64,000 nt of DNA, from NCBI RefSeq assembly GCF_003050785.1, contig NZ_QAOH01000014.1, positions 1 through 64,000 on the forward strand, written 5' to 3'. The position numbers and the translations under genes are program-made. The stretch comes from Celeribacter persicus (GTDB lineage Bacteria; Pseudomonadota; Alphaproteobacteria; Rhodobacterales; Rhodobacteraceae). Positions within the stretch are counted from its first letter, which is position 1; every line of letters begins with the position of its first letter. Under the pieces are notes generated by a model, which was given only the letters and a program-made list of their open reading frames with translations, was not told the origin of the DNA and ran no database searches. Below, piece after piece: positions 54,031-63,336 of this stretch.

Positions 54031-54687
54031 ATGCGCAAGTTTTTTCGCACATTCCAACGGGAACCGATCGTCATGCGGCTGGTCTGGTTGGCGCTGTTGT
54101 CGGAAGCCGTCGTCTCTCTGGCGACCGGGCGCTATGCCTCGACCTTTATCGCGCTGGGCACGTTTGGACTGACGCTTGTGCCCATGGCCCTGAGCCGTCG
54201 GTTCCGGATTTACATTCCACGCAGTTTCATGGCGGGGATCGTCGTGTTTCTCTTCGCCACCCTGTTTCTCGGTGAGGTCGGCGATTTCTATTACCGCTAC
54301 TGGTGGTGGGACGTGGTGCTGCATGGCGGCTCCGCGCTTGGTTTCGGTCTGGTGGGCTTTGTCGCCATCTTCATGCTGTTTCAGGGGGACCGCTACGCCG
54401 CACCGCCCTGGGCGATGGGTCTGTTCGCCTTTTGCTTTGCCATGTCGATCGGTGCGCTGTGGGAGATTTTCGAGTATGCCATGGATCAGATTTTCGGCAC
54501 CAACATGCAGAAGTCCGGGCTTCAGGACACCATGTGGGACTTGATCGTTGACGCGGGCGGTGGTTTGATCGGGGCGCTGTCCGGGGTGATTTACCTCAAA
54601 CGCGACCGGGGCGCGCCCTTTGCCGGACTGATCCGGGATTTCATTTATCGTAACGGAAAATTTTTCACGAAATATCGGGACAAGTGA
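54031..54687 (+). CDS. Integral membrane protein, DUF2238-like, copy 2
   Basis: 218 aa with six or seven hydrophobic segments. Conserved-looking intramembrane residues: WWWDVVLHGGSALGFGLVG, SIGALWEIFEYAMDQIFGTN and SGLQDTMWDLIVDAGGGLIGA. Same pattern as the protein at 45976-46584 (D-x-x-x-H; E-x-x-E; D-x-x-x-D). ATG 54031 chosen over the open frame from 53596 because the extension is antisense to the EEP gene. Unknown function; perhaps a lipid or small-molecule enzyme. Confidence 0.8.
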   Translation: MRKFFRTFQREPIVMRLVWLALLSEAVVSLATGRYASTFIALGTFGLTLVPMALSRRFRIYIPRSFMAGIVVFLFATLFLGEVGDFYYRYWWWDVVLHGGSALGFGLVGFVAIFMLFQGDRYAAPPWAMGLFAFCFAMSIGALWEIFEYAMDQIFGTNMQKSGLQDTMWDLIVDAGGGLIGALSGVIYLKRDRGAPFAGLIRDFIYRNGKFFTKYRDK

Positions 54688-54709
54688 TCCTGTCGAAGGG
54701 AGAGCGCTC

Positions 54710-55273
54710 ATGTCAGTGCAGATTGCGGTTCGGTGGAGTGCCTGGGAAACGGAGGGTCTGGAGCATTGCCACGTCTCGCTGGATACGGACGGGGTGCAGA
54801 TCAGGGCGGCGCTGAGTCGTAATCGCTCCATACCCTATGCCGTCCAGTACCATGTCCGGGCCGATGCGGGCTTTCGCACGCGGGAGGTCTGGGTCGATTG
54901 CATCGGCGGACCGCGGCTCCACGTGACAAGCGACGGGCAGGGGCATTGGCACGACCTGATACGCGATGATCCGCTTCCGGGGCTGGAGGGCTGTCTCGAC
55001 GTCGATCTCGCGGTGACGCCCGCGACGAACATGTTGCCGATCCGACGTCTCGGCCTTGCACAGGGCGAACATGAGGAAATATCCGTGGCTTTCGTGCCGC
55101 CGCCCGATGAGATCGTCGGGCGTTTTCTGCCGCGCAAGCTGCCGCAGCGTTACACCTGCCTTGGGGATGGGCGCTATCTCTACGAGGGGCTCACCACCGG
55201 GTTTTCCGCCGAAATCGAGGTCGATGAGCACGGTCTGGTGATCGACTATCCGGGGGCGTTTCGCCGCCTGTAG
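54710..55273 (+). CDS. Putative glycolipid-binding protein family
   Basis: 187 aa, no signal peptide. The sequence matches the putative glycolipid-binding (PA1994-like) pattern: VRWSAWETEGLEHCHVSLDTDGV, YHVRADAGFRTREVWVDCIGGPRL, GHWHDLIRDDPLPGLEGCLDVDLAVTPATNMLPIRRLGL. The final part is a beta-rich tail (QRYTCLGDGRYLYEGLTTGFSAEIEVDEHGLV). It may bind a hydrophobic or glycolipid ligand. It starts 22 bases after the DUF2238-like gene, so it is probably in the same operon. Confidence 0.85.
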   Translation: MSVQIAVRWSAWETEGLEHCHVSLDTDGVQIRAALSRNRSIPYAVQYHVRADAGFRTREVWVDCIGGPRLHVTSDGQGHWHDLIRDDPLPGLEGCLDVDLAVTPATNMLPIRRLGLAQGEHEEISVAFVPPPDEIVGRFLPRKLPQRYTCLGDGRYLYEGLTTGFSAEIEVDEHGLVIDYPGAFRRL

Positions 55274-55276
55274 ATT

Positions 55277-56677
55277 TCAGGTGCCGCAGAAGGTCTGATG
55301 CACCATCTGGTCTTCGGTCGGAGGATGGCTCAAAGCGCGATCCGCTTCGGCAAGATCGAAGGGCTGGGTGAGAACCTCGGTCAGCCGTTCCGCCTTGCTG
55401 TCATCCCCTGCGAGCGCGGCGGCAATCGCCTCCTCAATCCGATGATTGCGCGGAATGACGGCGGGGCTCGCTTTGGCGACGATCTCCTGCCAGTCGGGCG
55501 CGCGGCGCTCCTGCCAGCGCGCGGCCCAGGTGTCGAAAGCCTCACGATCCAGCATCCAGTCCCGTGCCGAGCCGTCAAGCAGGCCCCGGAAGGTGTTGGT
55601 GAAATCCGCGCCATCTTTCGCCATCAGCCCGAGCAGGTCCTGTATGAGCGCGACATCCTCTTCCGCCGGATCAGAGATCCCGAGTTTCGCCCCGAACACC
55701 TTGCGCCATTCCGCCTGATACAGTTCGGGGAAGCTGTGCAGCACCTCGGTCAGCGCATCAATTGCCTGCTGCTGCCCGCCCAGTTCCTCCTCCATCTGCG
55801 GCACGAAACAGGACCCGAGTTGCGCAAGATTCCAATGCGCCATGGTCGGCTGTTGCTCATAGGCATAGCGCCCGTGGGTGTCGATGGAACTGTAGACCGC
55901 TTTCGGAGAATAGCCGTCGATGAAGGCGCAGGGGCCAAAGTCGATGGTCTCGCCCGACACCGCCATATTGTCGGTGTTCATCACGCCATGGACAAACCCG
56001 AGGCCCATCCATTTCGCGATCAGTTTCGCCTGCGCGCTGACCACCTCCTGATAGAATTCGAGCGTGTTCGTCGCCTGTGGGAAATGCCGGGCGCGGGCGT
56101 GGTCAGTCAGAATGCGCACCGCCTCGTAATCCTCGCGGGCGGTGAAATACTGAAACGTGCCGACGCGAATGTGAGAAGAGGCGACTCGCACCAGAATGCC
56201 GCCGGGATAGGCGCGTTCACGTTGCACCCGTCCGCCGGTGCGCACCGCTGCGAGCGCCCGCGTTGTCGGCACGCCCGCCGCATGCATGAACTCGCTGACG
56301 ATGAACTCGCGCAGCACCGGCCCGATCCATGCCCGCCCGTCGCCATTGCGGGAATAGGGTGTCCGGCCCGCGCCTTTGAGATGAATGTCGAAGCGGCCCT
56401 TGTCTGTGACGACCTCACCCAGCATCACCGCGCGCCCGTCGCCAAGCTGCGGCGACCAGCCGCCGAACTGATGCCCGGCATAGACCTGTGCAATCGGATC
56501 GGCGCCGTCGGGGATGACATTGCCCGCGCAAATCTCCGCGTTCCAGTCGGCGACGCCCAGCTCTTCTGCGAGCGTCGCGTTCCAAAGCACCATTTCGGGC
56601 GCAGGCGCGCGTTCCGGGGCGATGCGGGTGAAGAAGCGGTCGGGCAGGCGGGCGTAGGAATTGTCGAATTGGGTCAT
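55277..56677 (-). CDS. selO: Protein adenylyltransferase SelO (YdiU)
   Basis: 466 aa. Pseudokinase-fold AMPylator. Markers: YAGHQFGGWSPQLGDGRAVMLGE, HLKGAGRTPYSRNGDGRAWIGPVLREF, MHAAGVPTTRALAAVRTG, GVMNTDNMAVSGETIDFGPCAF, and the C-terminal Cys in MVHQTFCGT that regulates activity through a disulfide. It transfers AMP to Ser/Thr/Tyr of metabolic proteins in redox stress. A 113-bp repeat element sits directly upstream (56688-56800). Confidence 0.95.
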   Translation of the reverse strand: MTQFDNSYARLPDRFFTRIAPERAPAPEMVLWNATLAEELGVADWNAEICAGNVIPDGADPIAQVYAGHQFGGWSPQLGDGRAVMLGEVVTDKGRFDIHLKGAGRTPYSRNGDGRAWIGPVLREFIVSEFMHAAGVPTTRALAAVRTGGRVQRERAYPGGILVRVASSHIRVGTFQYFTAREDYEAVRILTDHARARHFPQATNTLEFYQEVVSAQAKLIAKWMGLGFVHGVMNTDNMAVSGETIDFGPCAFIDGYSPKAVYSSIDTHGRYAYEQQPTMAHWNLAQLGSCFVPQMEEELGGQQQAIDALTEVLHSFPELYQAEWRKVFGAKLGISDPAEEDVALIQDLLGLMAKDGADFTNTFRGLLDGSARDWMLDREAFDTWAARWQERRAPDWQEIVAKASPAVIPRNHRIEEAIAAALAGDDSKAERLTEVLTQPFDLAEADRALSHPPTEDQMVHQTFCGT

Positions 56678-56687
56678 GGGGCTTATC

Positions 56688-56800
56688 TAAAGCGTTTTTC
56701 GTTTAATCTGAATCAGATTCAGCGAAAAACGTTACAACACTGCTTCGATATTGCTACGTTTCTCAAGATTGAGTGCCTCAAGTTTTTTAGAAACGCTTTA
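56688..56800. repeat. 113-bp palindromic intergenic element, copy 3 of 3
   Basis: Perfect inverted ends TAAAGCGTTT (56688-56697) and AAACGCTTTA (56791-56800), identical to those at 3714 and 3819. The next 20 bases, TTCGTTTAATCTGAATCAG, match copy 1 with few changes. It sits between the nucleoside hydrolase gene and selO. Confidence 0.75.
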
Positions 56801-56847
56801 GGGCGTCTTCTTCTTGGCACAAATACTCAGAGATTCAGGCCACTGTT

Positions 56848-57798
56848 TCAACTCAGGCGTCGCACCCGTTCGGTCAGGAGATCGAAGAACCCTTCCGCAT
56901 CCGCATCCCCCATGAACATCGCATTCGCAGGCCGGCGGGTGACGCCCCACCAGTCGGCGACGGTCATGCCGCGGGTCAGATCGGATCGGGTCTCGATCTC
57001 GACATTGATGAACCGCCCGGAGAACAGCTCTGGCCGGATCAGCCAGGCGATCACGGTCGGATCGTGCAAAGGCCCGCCTTCGGAGCCGTATTTTTCGATA
57101 TCGAAGCGTTCGAAGAAATCGAGCCAGCCCGCGACCACATCGCCAAGGTGATTGCCGAAATCCTTGAACACCTGCAAGCGCGGCGCTGTGACCAGCAGCT
57201 TATGGGTGACGTCGAGCGGCATGACCGTGAGTTTCACGCCAGATTTGAACACGATTTCGGCGGCTTCCGGGTCGACATAGATATTGAACTCGGCGGCGGG
57301 GGTGATGTTGCCCACTTCGAAATAGGCCCCACCCATGAGCACGACTTCCTGCACGCGCTCCACGATGTCGGGGGCTTTTTCAAACGCGGTCGCGATGTTG
57401 GTGAGCGGTCCCATGGCGCAGAGCGTCACTGTGCCGGGAGGTTCGTTGCGCAGGGTTTCGATAATGAAATCGACGCTGTGCTGGTCTTGCAGCGGCATTT
57501 TCGGTGTGGGCAGCTCGATGCCGTCGAGCCCGGTCTTGCCATGGACATGTTCGGCGGTCACCAGCGTGTGGGCAAGCGGGCGGTCACAGCCCGCGAACAC
57601 CTTCACATCGGGCCGCCCGGCCACTTCGCAGACCTTACGGGCGTTTTCCGAGGTGCGTGCGATTGGCACATTCCCGGCTACCGCCGTGATGCCCAGAAGG
57701 TCGATTTCCTCCGGCGAGCCGAGCGCCAGAAGGATCGCCATGGCGTCGTCCTGACCGGGGTCTGTGTCGATGATGATCTTGCGCGGAAAGCCGGACAT
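56848..57798 (-). CDS. Nucleoside hydrolase, IU-type family
   Basis: 316 aa. The Ca2+/ribose-binding motif is intact at the N-terminus: IIIDTDPGQDDAMAIL (Asp11, Asp13, Asp17, Asp18). GMG-type segments GPLTNIATAFEKAPDIVERVQEVVLMGGAYFEVGNITPAAEFNIYVDPEAAEIVF and the C-terminal DPTVIAWLIRPE follow. It cleaves nucleosides to ribose and base. No signal peptide. A single transcription unit. Confidence 0.95.
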   Translation of the reverse strand: MSGFPRKIIIDTDPGQDDAMAILLALGSPEEIDLLGITAVAGNVPIARTSENARKVCEVAGRPDVKVFAGCDRPLAHTLVTAEHVHGKTGLDGIELPTPKMPLQDQHSVDFIIETLRNEPPGTVTLCAMGPLTNIATAFEKAPDIVERVQEVVLMGGAYFEVGNITPAAEFNIYVDPEAAEIVFKSGVKLTVMPLDVTHKLLVTAPRLQVFKDFGNHLGDVVAGWLDFFERFDIEKYGSEGGPLHDPTVIAWLIRPELFSGRFINVEIETRSDLTRGMTVADWWGVTRRPANAMFMGDADAEGFFDLLTERVRRLS

Positions 57799-57871
57799 GT
57801 GCGTGCCTCAGTGTTGTTATGAGGCGAGAATGAGCCGGGTCTCCGCGATTGTCAAAGCGCTTCCGCCGATC

Positions 57872-58372
57872 TTAGCGGCGCACCTGCCGTGCGCCGTCTG
57901 CACCCTGGACGATGATCGTGCGAACGCCTGCGATCTCGTCGAAAGAGAGCGAGCGCGCGGCGGTGATCCTGCGTTGCGCGGCTGTGCCTGCGGGGGCGGC
58001 CCCTTCGGGCGTGCGCAGGCGGAAGTCAAGCACCAGCGTATCGGCGCGTTCCGTGGCCACGGGGACCAGTTCGGCGTCGAAATAGCCCGTGGAGGGCAGG
58101 GCGGCGGTGGCGGTCACGATGGCGCCGGAGGCGGATTGCACGACCTGCACGTCGCTGATCGTTGGCGCGAGCGGGCGGGTGTCCACGAAGACCGGATAGC
58201 CTTTGCGCGGGGCAAGGGATTTGAGTGTGACGACCTGCTGGCCGTTTGCATCGACCGCGACGGGTTCCGATTTGCCGAACCAGTTGAGCGGGTTGAACCG
58301 CGACTCTTTCACCGAGGCACAGCCCGCCAGAAGCGACAGAACCAGCCCTGAAATGATCACCTGACGCCGCAT
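57872..58372 (-). CDS. Predicted lipoprotein, unknown
   Basis: 166 aa. Signal peptide MRRQVIISGLVLSLLAGC with a lipobox LAGC, Cys18. The mature part is beta-rich: VVTLKSLAPRKGYPVFVDTRPLAPTISDVQVVQSASGAIVTATAALPSTGYFDAELVP and ADTLVLDFRLRTPE. No enzymatic motif. It lies divergently from sufE, with repeated GAAAAGG motifs in between. Confidence 0.75.
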   Translation of the reverse strand: MRRQVIISGLVLSLLAGCASVKESRFNPLNWFGKSEPVAVDANGQQVVTLKSLAPRKGYPVFVDTRPLAPTISDVQVVQSASGAIVTATAALPSTGYFDAELVPVATERADTLVLDFRLRTPEGAAPAGTAAQRRITAARSLSFDEIAGVRTIIVQGADGARQVRR

Positions 58373-58411
58373 CGGCCTCTCCCTTTCACGTCCACGCCCA
58401 AAGGGCTACCC

Positions 58412-58461
58412 GAAAAGGTCCGCGTTGAAAAGGGCAGGTTGAAAAGGTCCGGGTGCAAAAG
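58412..58461. repeat. Four phased GAAAAGG-type repeats between the lipoprotein and sufE
   Basis: GAAAAGG at 58412, 58426 and 58441 and CAAAAGC at 58456, spaced 14-15 bases. The longer pattern GAAAAGGTCCG occurs twice (58412, 58441). Direct repeats in a divergent promoter region. Confidence 0.5.
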
Positions 58462-58537
58462 CGCGCGGCTGGACCTTTGCCGGACGAGCGCGTAAGAAAT
58501 TCCCGAATGCAGACAGGTGCGCGAGCAAGGGGACATC

Positions 58538-58948
58538 ATGGCGAATGAGAATTTCGAAGAGATTGTCGAAACCTTCGAGTTTCTGGACGACTGGGAAGAT
58601 CGCTACCGCCATGTGATCGAGATGGGCAAGGCCTTTCCGCCGCTCGACGACGCCTTGAAAGTGCCCGCCACCAAGGTCGAGGGCTGTGCCTCTCAGGTCT
58701 GGCTGGTGCCGACCATCGAGGATGGGAAGTTCGAATTTCAGGGTGCCTCGGACGCGATGATCGTGCAGGGGCTGATTGCGATCCTGCATGAGCTTTTCGC
58801 CGGGCTGACCGTGCAGGAGGTTCTGGCCGTGGATGCCCATGCGGAGCTTGCGCGGCTTGGTCTCGATGAGCACCTGTCCTCGCAGCGCTCGAACGGGTTG
58901 CGCGCTATGGTTCAGCGCATCCGGGAAACGGCGGAGCGGGCGGCCTGA
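58538..58948 (+). CDS. sufE: SufE-like cysteine desulfurase acceptor
   Basis: 136 aa. SufE fold, with Cys50 (VEGCASQVWLVP) as the sulfur-accepting residue, and the flanking EFLDDWEDRYRHVIEMGKAFPPLDDALKVPATKVEG and LDEHLSSQRSNGLRAMVQRI motifs. It takes persulfide sulfur from SufS for Fe-S assembly. ATG 58538 (AAGGGGACATC upstream) is preferred over 58517. It is convergent with the DUF1638 gene. Confidence 0.95.
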   Translation: MANENFEEIVETFEFLDDWEDRYRHVIEMGKAFPPLDDALKVPATKVEGCASQVWLVPTIEDGKFEFQGASDAMIVQGLIAILHELFAGLTVQEVLAVDAHAELARLGLDEHLSSQRSNGLRAMVQRIRETAERAA

Positions 58949-58979
58949 GCCACGCTGAGGGTTTTCCGGCAAAGGAAAC

Positions 58980-59630
58980 TCAGGAACGCAGGAAGCGTTG
59001 CAGATCGCCATATCCCGTAAAACGCCGTTCGAAGGGTAGTTCGAGCCGCGCGGCGCAGGTTCTGGCGGTCTCGGTCAGGGCCGGATCGTCGGTTTGCGCC
59101 AGATAAACCAGCTTTTCGTAATTGCCGAAATAGGCGTGGAGCAGGTCCGGGTAGCGGTCGAGACCCAGAGGTTTCCACACGAAGGCATCGAACTGGCGCG
59201 CGAGAAAATCGGTGAGGTAATAGGTGGTCGGCTCGTCACGGTTGGGAAACTGATCCATCCCGTCGAAAAACGCATAGCAATGCGGGGCGTCGATCATGGT
59301 CACACCCTTTTTTTCGCAAAGCACCTGCAACAGCCCGCCGGTGCCGCAATCGCCGTAGGCGATCAGGATGTGATCGTAATCCGCGCGGTGTTCGTCAATC
59401 GCACGCTCGACGGCGGCGGGAATCTTTGCCGGATCGTTGTGCAGGATCGCGGGCAGGCAGGTCAGCGTCAGGTGATCCAGCCCGTTGAGCCGGATGATCG
59501 CAAGCACCTCGCGGGCCAGAGCGCCACAGGCGATGACCAGTGTCTTACCCGTGCCGGTCTGGGCGAGGCCTTGATCGCGCAGGTTTTCGTCGCGCAGGGC
59601 TTCGTCATTTATGTCGGGGGCGTCGCTCAC
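58980..59630 (-). CDS. DUF1638 protein
   Basis: 216 aa using a GTG start at 59630 that overlaps the YbjQ-like stop (GTGA). The sequence fits DUF1638: LVIACGALAREVLAIIRLNGLDHLTLTCLPAILHNDPAKIPAAVERAID, YDHILIAYGDCGTGGLLQVL, HCYAFFDGMDQF, and YLTDFLARQFDAFVWKPLGLDRYPDLL. Cys residues in CGAL, YGDCGTGG and DAPHCYAF look conserved and could bind metal. It is often found near corrinoid methyltransferase genes, as here. I suspect a role in B12-dependent methyl transfer, but that is inference. Confidence 0.85.
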   Translation of the reverse strand: MSDAPDINDEALRDENLRDQGLAQTGTGKTLVIACGALAREVLAIIRLNGLDHLTLTCLPAILHNDPAKIPAAVERAIDEHRADYDHILIAYGDCGTGGLLQVLCEKKGVTMIDAPHCYAFFDGMDQFPNRDEPTTYYLTDFLARQFDAFVWKPLGLDRYPDLLHAYFGNYEKLVYLAQTDDPALTETARTCAARLELPFERRFTGYGDLQRFLRS

Positions 59631-59941
59631 TTGAGCTTCACGGCGGTGCCGTAGCACAGGACCTCGGAGGCGGATTGCGCGATGGCGGAGGTCTGGAAAC
59701 GCATCGCGACGATGGCGTCCGCGCCCTGAACGCGGGCCTCTTCGATCATGCGGTCGAGCGCCTGTTCGCGCGCGCCGGCCAGAAGCGAGGCATATTCCTT
59801 GACCTCGCCGCCGACGATATTGCGCAGGCCTGCCACGATGTCGGAGCCGATATGTTTGGCGCGAACCGTGGAGCCGCGAACGAGGCCAAGGGCGGTGTCG
59901 ATTTCGCGACCGGGAACGGTTTCAGTTGTCACTATGATCAT
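59627..59941 (-). CDS. YbjQ/UPF0145 family protein
   Basis: 104 aa. UPF0145 (heavy-metal-binding-domain type): starts MIIVTTETVPGREIDTALGLVRGSTVRAKHIGSDIVAGLRNIVGGEV, then REQALDRMIEEARVQGADAIVAMRFQTSAIAQSASEVLCYGTAVKL. It is a pentameric ring protein in known structures; role uncertain. It overlaps the DUF1638 gene (GTGA) and is 15 bases downstream of a small membrane protein, so these three form one operon. Confidence 0.92.
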   Translation of the reverse strand: MIIVTTETVPGREIDTALGLVRGSTVRAKHIGSDIVAGLRNIVGGEVKEYASLLAGAREQALDRMIEEARVQGADAIVAMRFQTSAIAQSASEVLCYGTAVKLK

Positions 59942-59956
59942 GGTCGGAAAACCTCT

Positions 59957-60172
59957 TCACTTTTCAATCTTGTCATAATGGTCGTCCTCGGCATTGCGCA
60001 GACGATCTTCGATCACGCGCCAGACTACATAGCCCGCAATCCCGGCGGGGATGAGAAGCAGCCAGCCGAAGGCCAGTTGCAGCGTGGCGGCCAGAAGCGT
60101 GAGGAGCCAGAAGGTGATGCCGACGGTGGCCAGAACGGCCACGACGATCAGTACGAATTTGTCCAGCGCCAT
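59957..60172 (-). CDS. Small two-pass membrane protein, unknown
   Basis: 71 aa from the ATG at 60172 (the frame opens 10 codons earlier with no good ribosome site). Two hydrophobic segments, KFVLIVVAVLATVGITFWLLTLLA and LAFGWLLLIPAGIAGYVVW, flank a short loop; the tail is charged (RVIEDRLRNAEDDHYDKIEK). It lies upstream of YbjQ and DUF1638 on the same strand, downstream of the corrinoid protein gene. No family recognised. Confidence 0.75.
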   Translation of the reverse strand: MALDKFVLIVVAVLATVGITFWLLTLLAATLQLAFGWLLLIPAGIAGYVVWRVIEDRLRNAEDDHYDKIEK

Positions 60173-60233
60173 ATGCACCTCATGACTGGTCCCCTCCCGC
60201 ATGTGGGAAGGGGCGCGGTATATGCAAGCTCTG

Positions 60234-60935
<702 letters not shown>

Positions 60936-61023
60936 GGGCGTTTCCTTTCATCAGGCAGGTCTTTGCCGTTGAAGCCTCTTTGTGCTCTTGGCAAATGTTC
61001 TCATTTTGTTCTAGTCTTGCGGC

Positions 61024-62127
61024 ATGAGCCGCGAATCCACCCTGTTCTTTTCCGACACGCTTCCGCTCGGTCTTGTGCCGAAAGTGCGGGGGGCGGGGTC
61101 GAATGCCTCGGGCCGGTTCGAACGGCTTGCGCGCGAGACTTTTCTCGACGGTTGGGACAGTGAGGTCGAGACGAAGACTTTGGGCACCACGACGGTGGAC
61201 GAGCGCCCGAAAAAGATCATCACCCGCAACGACAGCCCGGACATTCCCTTCGACCGTTCGATCAACCCTTACCGGGGCTGCGAGCACGGCTGTTCCTACT
61301 GTTTCGCGCGCCCGACGCATGCCTATCTCGGTCTCTCCGCCGGTCTCGATTTCGAAACCCGGCTGACGCGGAAGGTGGGGGCGGCGGAGGTCTTGGCGCG
61401 TGAGTTGTCCGCCAAAAGCTATGAATGCGCCCCCATCGCCATGGGCACGAACACCGATCCCTACCAACCCATCGAGGCGCGTGACCGGATCATGCGTGGC
61501 ATTCTCGAAGTGTTGCGCGATCACAATCATCCGGTGGGGATCGTGACCAAGGGGACGCTGATCGAGCGCGACATCGACATTCTGGCCCCCATGGCGCGCA
61601 AGGGTCTGGTGCAGGTAGGGATTTCCATCACCACGCTGGGCTCGCGCCTGTCGCGTCAGATGGAGCCGCGTGCCCCGGTGCCTGCGCGACGGCTGAAAAC
61701 CATCCGCGCGCTGTCCGACGCGGGCATCCCGGTGCGCGTCATGGCCGCTCCGATGATCCCGGCGCTGACCGATCACGAACTGGAGGCGATCCTGACGGCG
61801 GCGGCCAGCCACGGGGCCAGAACCGCGTCCTATATCATGCTGCGCCTGCCGCTGGAGGTCGCGCCCCTGTTCGAGGAATGGCTTGAAACCCATGTGCCCG
61901 ACCGCGCCGCCCGTGTGTTGAACCGGGTGCGCGAGCTGCGCGGGGGCAAGCTCAACGATCCGCGCTTTGGCAAGCGGATGAAGGGGGAGGGAGAATGGGC
62001 GGAGCTGATGGCCAAACGCTTCGAGATCGCGCTCAGCCGTACCGGGCTTGCGCGGAAGGGGCCGGGTCTCAGGACCGATCTCTTCGCCGTGCCACCCAAA
62101 CCGGGCGACCAGCTCTCTCTGTTTTGA
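61024..62127 (+). CDS. Radical SAM protein, PA0069 family
   Basis: 367 aa. The [4Fe-4S] motif is C-x3-C-x2-C: Cys86, Cys90 and Cys93 in RGCEHGCSYCFARPTH. The TIM-barrel continues with MGTNTDPYQPIEARDRIMRGILE and GISITTLGSRLSRQMEPRAPVPARRLKTIRALSDAGIPV. PA0069-family (SplB-like) proteins are widespread but of unknown substrate. It is divergent from the corrinoid gene and convergent with the homocysteine methyltransferase gene. Confidence 0.95.
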   Translation: MSRESTLFFSDTLPLGLVPKVRGAGSNASGRFERLARETFLDGWDSEVETKTLGTTTVDERPKKIITRNDSPDIPFDRSINPYRGCEHGCSYCFARPTHAYLGLSAGLDFETRLTRKVGAAEVLARELSAKSYECAPIAMGTNTDPYQPIEARDRIMRGILEVLRDHNHPVGIVTKGTLIERDIDILAPMARKGLVQVGISITTLGSRLSRQMEPRAPVPARRLKTIRALSDAGIPVRVMAAPMIPALTDHELEAILTAAASHGARTASYIMLRLPLEVAPLFEEWLETHVPDRAARVLNRVRELRGGKLNDPRFGKRMKGEGEWAELMAKRFEIALSRTGLARKGPGLRTDLFAVPPKPGDQLSLF

Positions 62128-62146
62128 CCGAAGATCCGACATGATG

Positions 62147-63160
62147 TTACCGGCGGCGACGCCCGGAGCGTTCGCGTTTCGCCGGACCTTTGTCATCCGT
62201 ACCGTCGGAGGCGGAAGAAAACGGTCCGAGTTTCTCGACGATTTGTTCGAGCGTCGGACGCGGCCCGCGCGGGCGGGTTTCCAGCGCTTCTTTCATGGCC
62301 CTGAGATGTTCCGGCGTGGTGCCGCAGCAGCCGCCGATGATTTTCGCCCCCGCATCGCGTGCCAAAACCGCATATTCGGCCATCAGCTCCGGGGTGCCGT
62401 CATAGTGAATATGACCGTCGACATAGCGCGGAATACCGGCGTTGCCCTTGGCGATGATCGGGCGTTCGTGGCCTTGCGCGGCAAACCCCAGAACGGTGCG
62501 CAGGAGGTCCGAAGACCCGACGCCGCAGTTCGCGCCATAGGCCACGGGCGGCGTGGGCAGTTTCTCGACCATGTCGGAGAGCTGTGCGGAGGTGACGCCC
62601 ATCATGGTGCGTCCTGCCGTGTCGAAGCTCATGGTGCCGATCCAAGGCAGTCCGGCCTTGGCGGCGCCTTCGGCGGCGGCCTTGTATTCCTCGGGGGCGG
62701 AGATGGTTTCGATCCAGGCGATGTCGGCGCCGCCCGCCTTGAGACCCTTGGCCTGTTCATAGAACATCTCGACGGCGCGCTCGTAGGACAGGGGGCCCAT
62801 CGGTTCCATGATCTCGCCGGTCGGACCCATCGAGCCCGCGACGATCACCGGGCGCCCGGCGGCATCGGCAACCTTGCGGCCGATCTCGGCGGCGGCCTTG
62901 TTAAGTTCGAACACGCGATCTTCCGCGCCATGGAGTTTCAGGCGCGAGGCGGTGCCGCCGAAGGAGTTGGTCAGGAAGATGTCGGAGCCGGCATCGACCG
63001 CGCCCTGATAGAGCTTTTCGATGTTTTCCGGCTTGTCTATGTTCCAAAGCTCCGGTGCGTCGCCCGAGGACAGTCCCATGTTGAACAGCGTCGTGCCCGT
63101 CGCGCCATCGGCCATCAGCCAGTCGCGGGTCTCAAGAAGTTTGGTCAGGGCGTCGGTCAT
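62147..63160 (-). CDS. bmt: Homocysteine S-methyltransferase (betaine-homocysteine methyltransferase-like), no B12 domain
   Basis: 337 aa. TIM barrel with the zinc triad: Cys212 (ANCGVG), Cys278 and Cys279 (GGCCGTTPEHL). Near the N-terminus are LMADGATGTTLFNMGL and FLTNSFGGTASRLKLHG. It transfers a methyl group to homocysteine to form methionine. Length and domain content show only the homocysteine half of MetH. It could use betaine directly or work with the corrinoid protein encoded 1.2 kb away. ATG 63160 has CGGAGG upstream. Confidence 0.93.
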   Translation of the reverse strand: MTDALTKLLETRDWLMADGATGTTLFNMGLSSGDAPELWNIDKPENIEKLYQGAVDAGSDIFLTNSFGGTASRLKLHGAEDRVFELNKAAAEIGRKVADAAGRPVIVAGSMGPTGEIMEPMGPLSYERAVEMFYEQAKGLKAGGADIAWIETISAPEEYKAAAEGAAKAGLPWIGTMSFDTAGRTMMGVTSAQLSDMVEKLPTPPVAYGANCGVGSSDLLRTVLGFAAQGHERPIIAKGNAGIPRYVDGHIHYDGTPELMAEYAVLARDAGAKIIGGCCGTTPEHLRAMKEALETRPRGPRPTLEQIVEKLGPFSSASDGTDDKGPAKRERSGRRRR

Positions 63161-63336
63161 GAGGCCTCCGGGTCTTTGCATCGCACCGTGAGGTGCGCGC
63201 GGGGTCAAAAGGGGATCGCCCGGACGGAAGACCGCCGGGCGTTTGGGCTGATGTGCCACGTCTGGGCGATATTTTCAAATTCAATCAGGTCATAAAGATC
63301 ATGAGCCGCAACTCACATTGCTCTTCGCAGGCTGCC

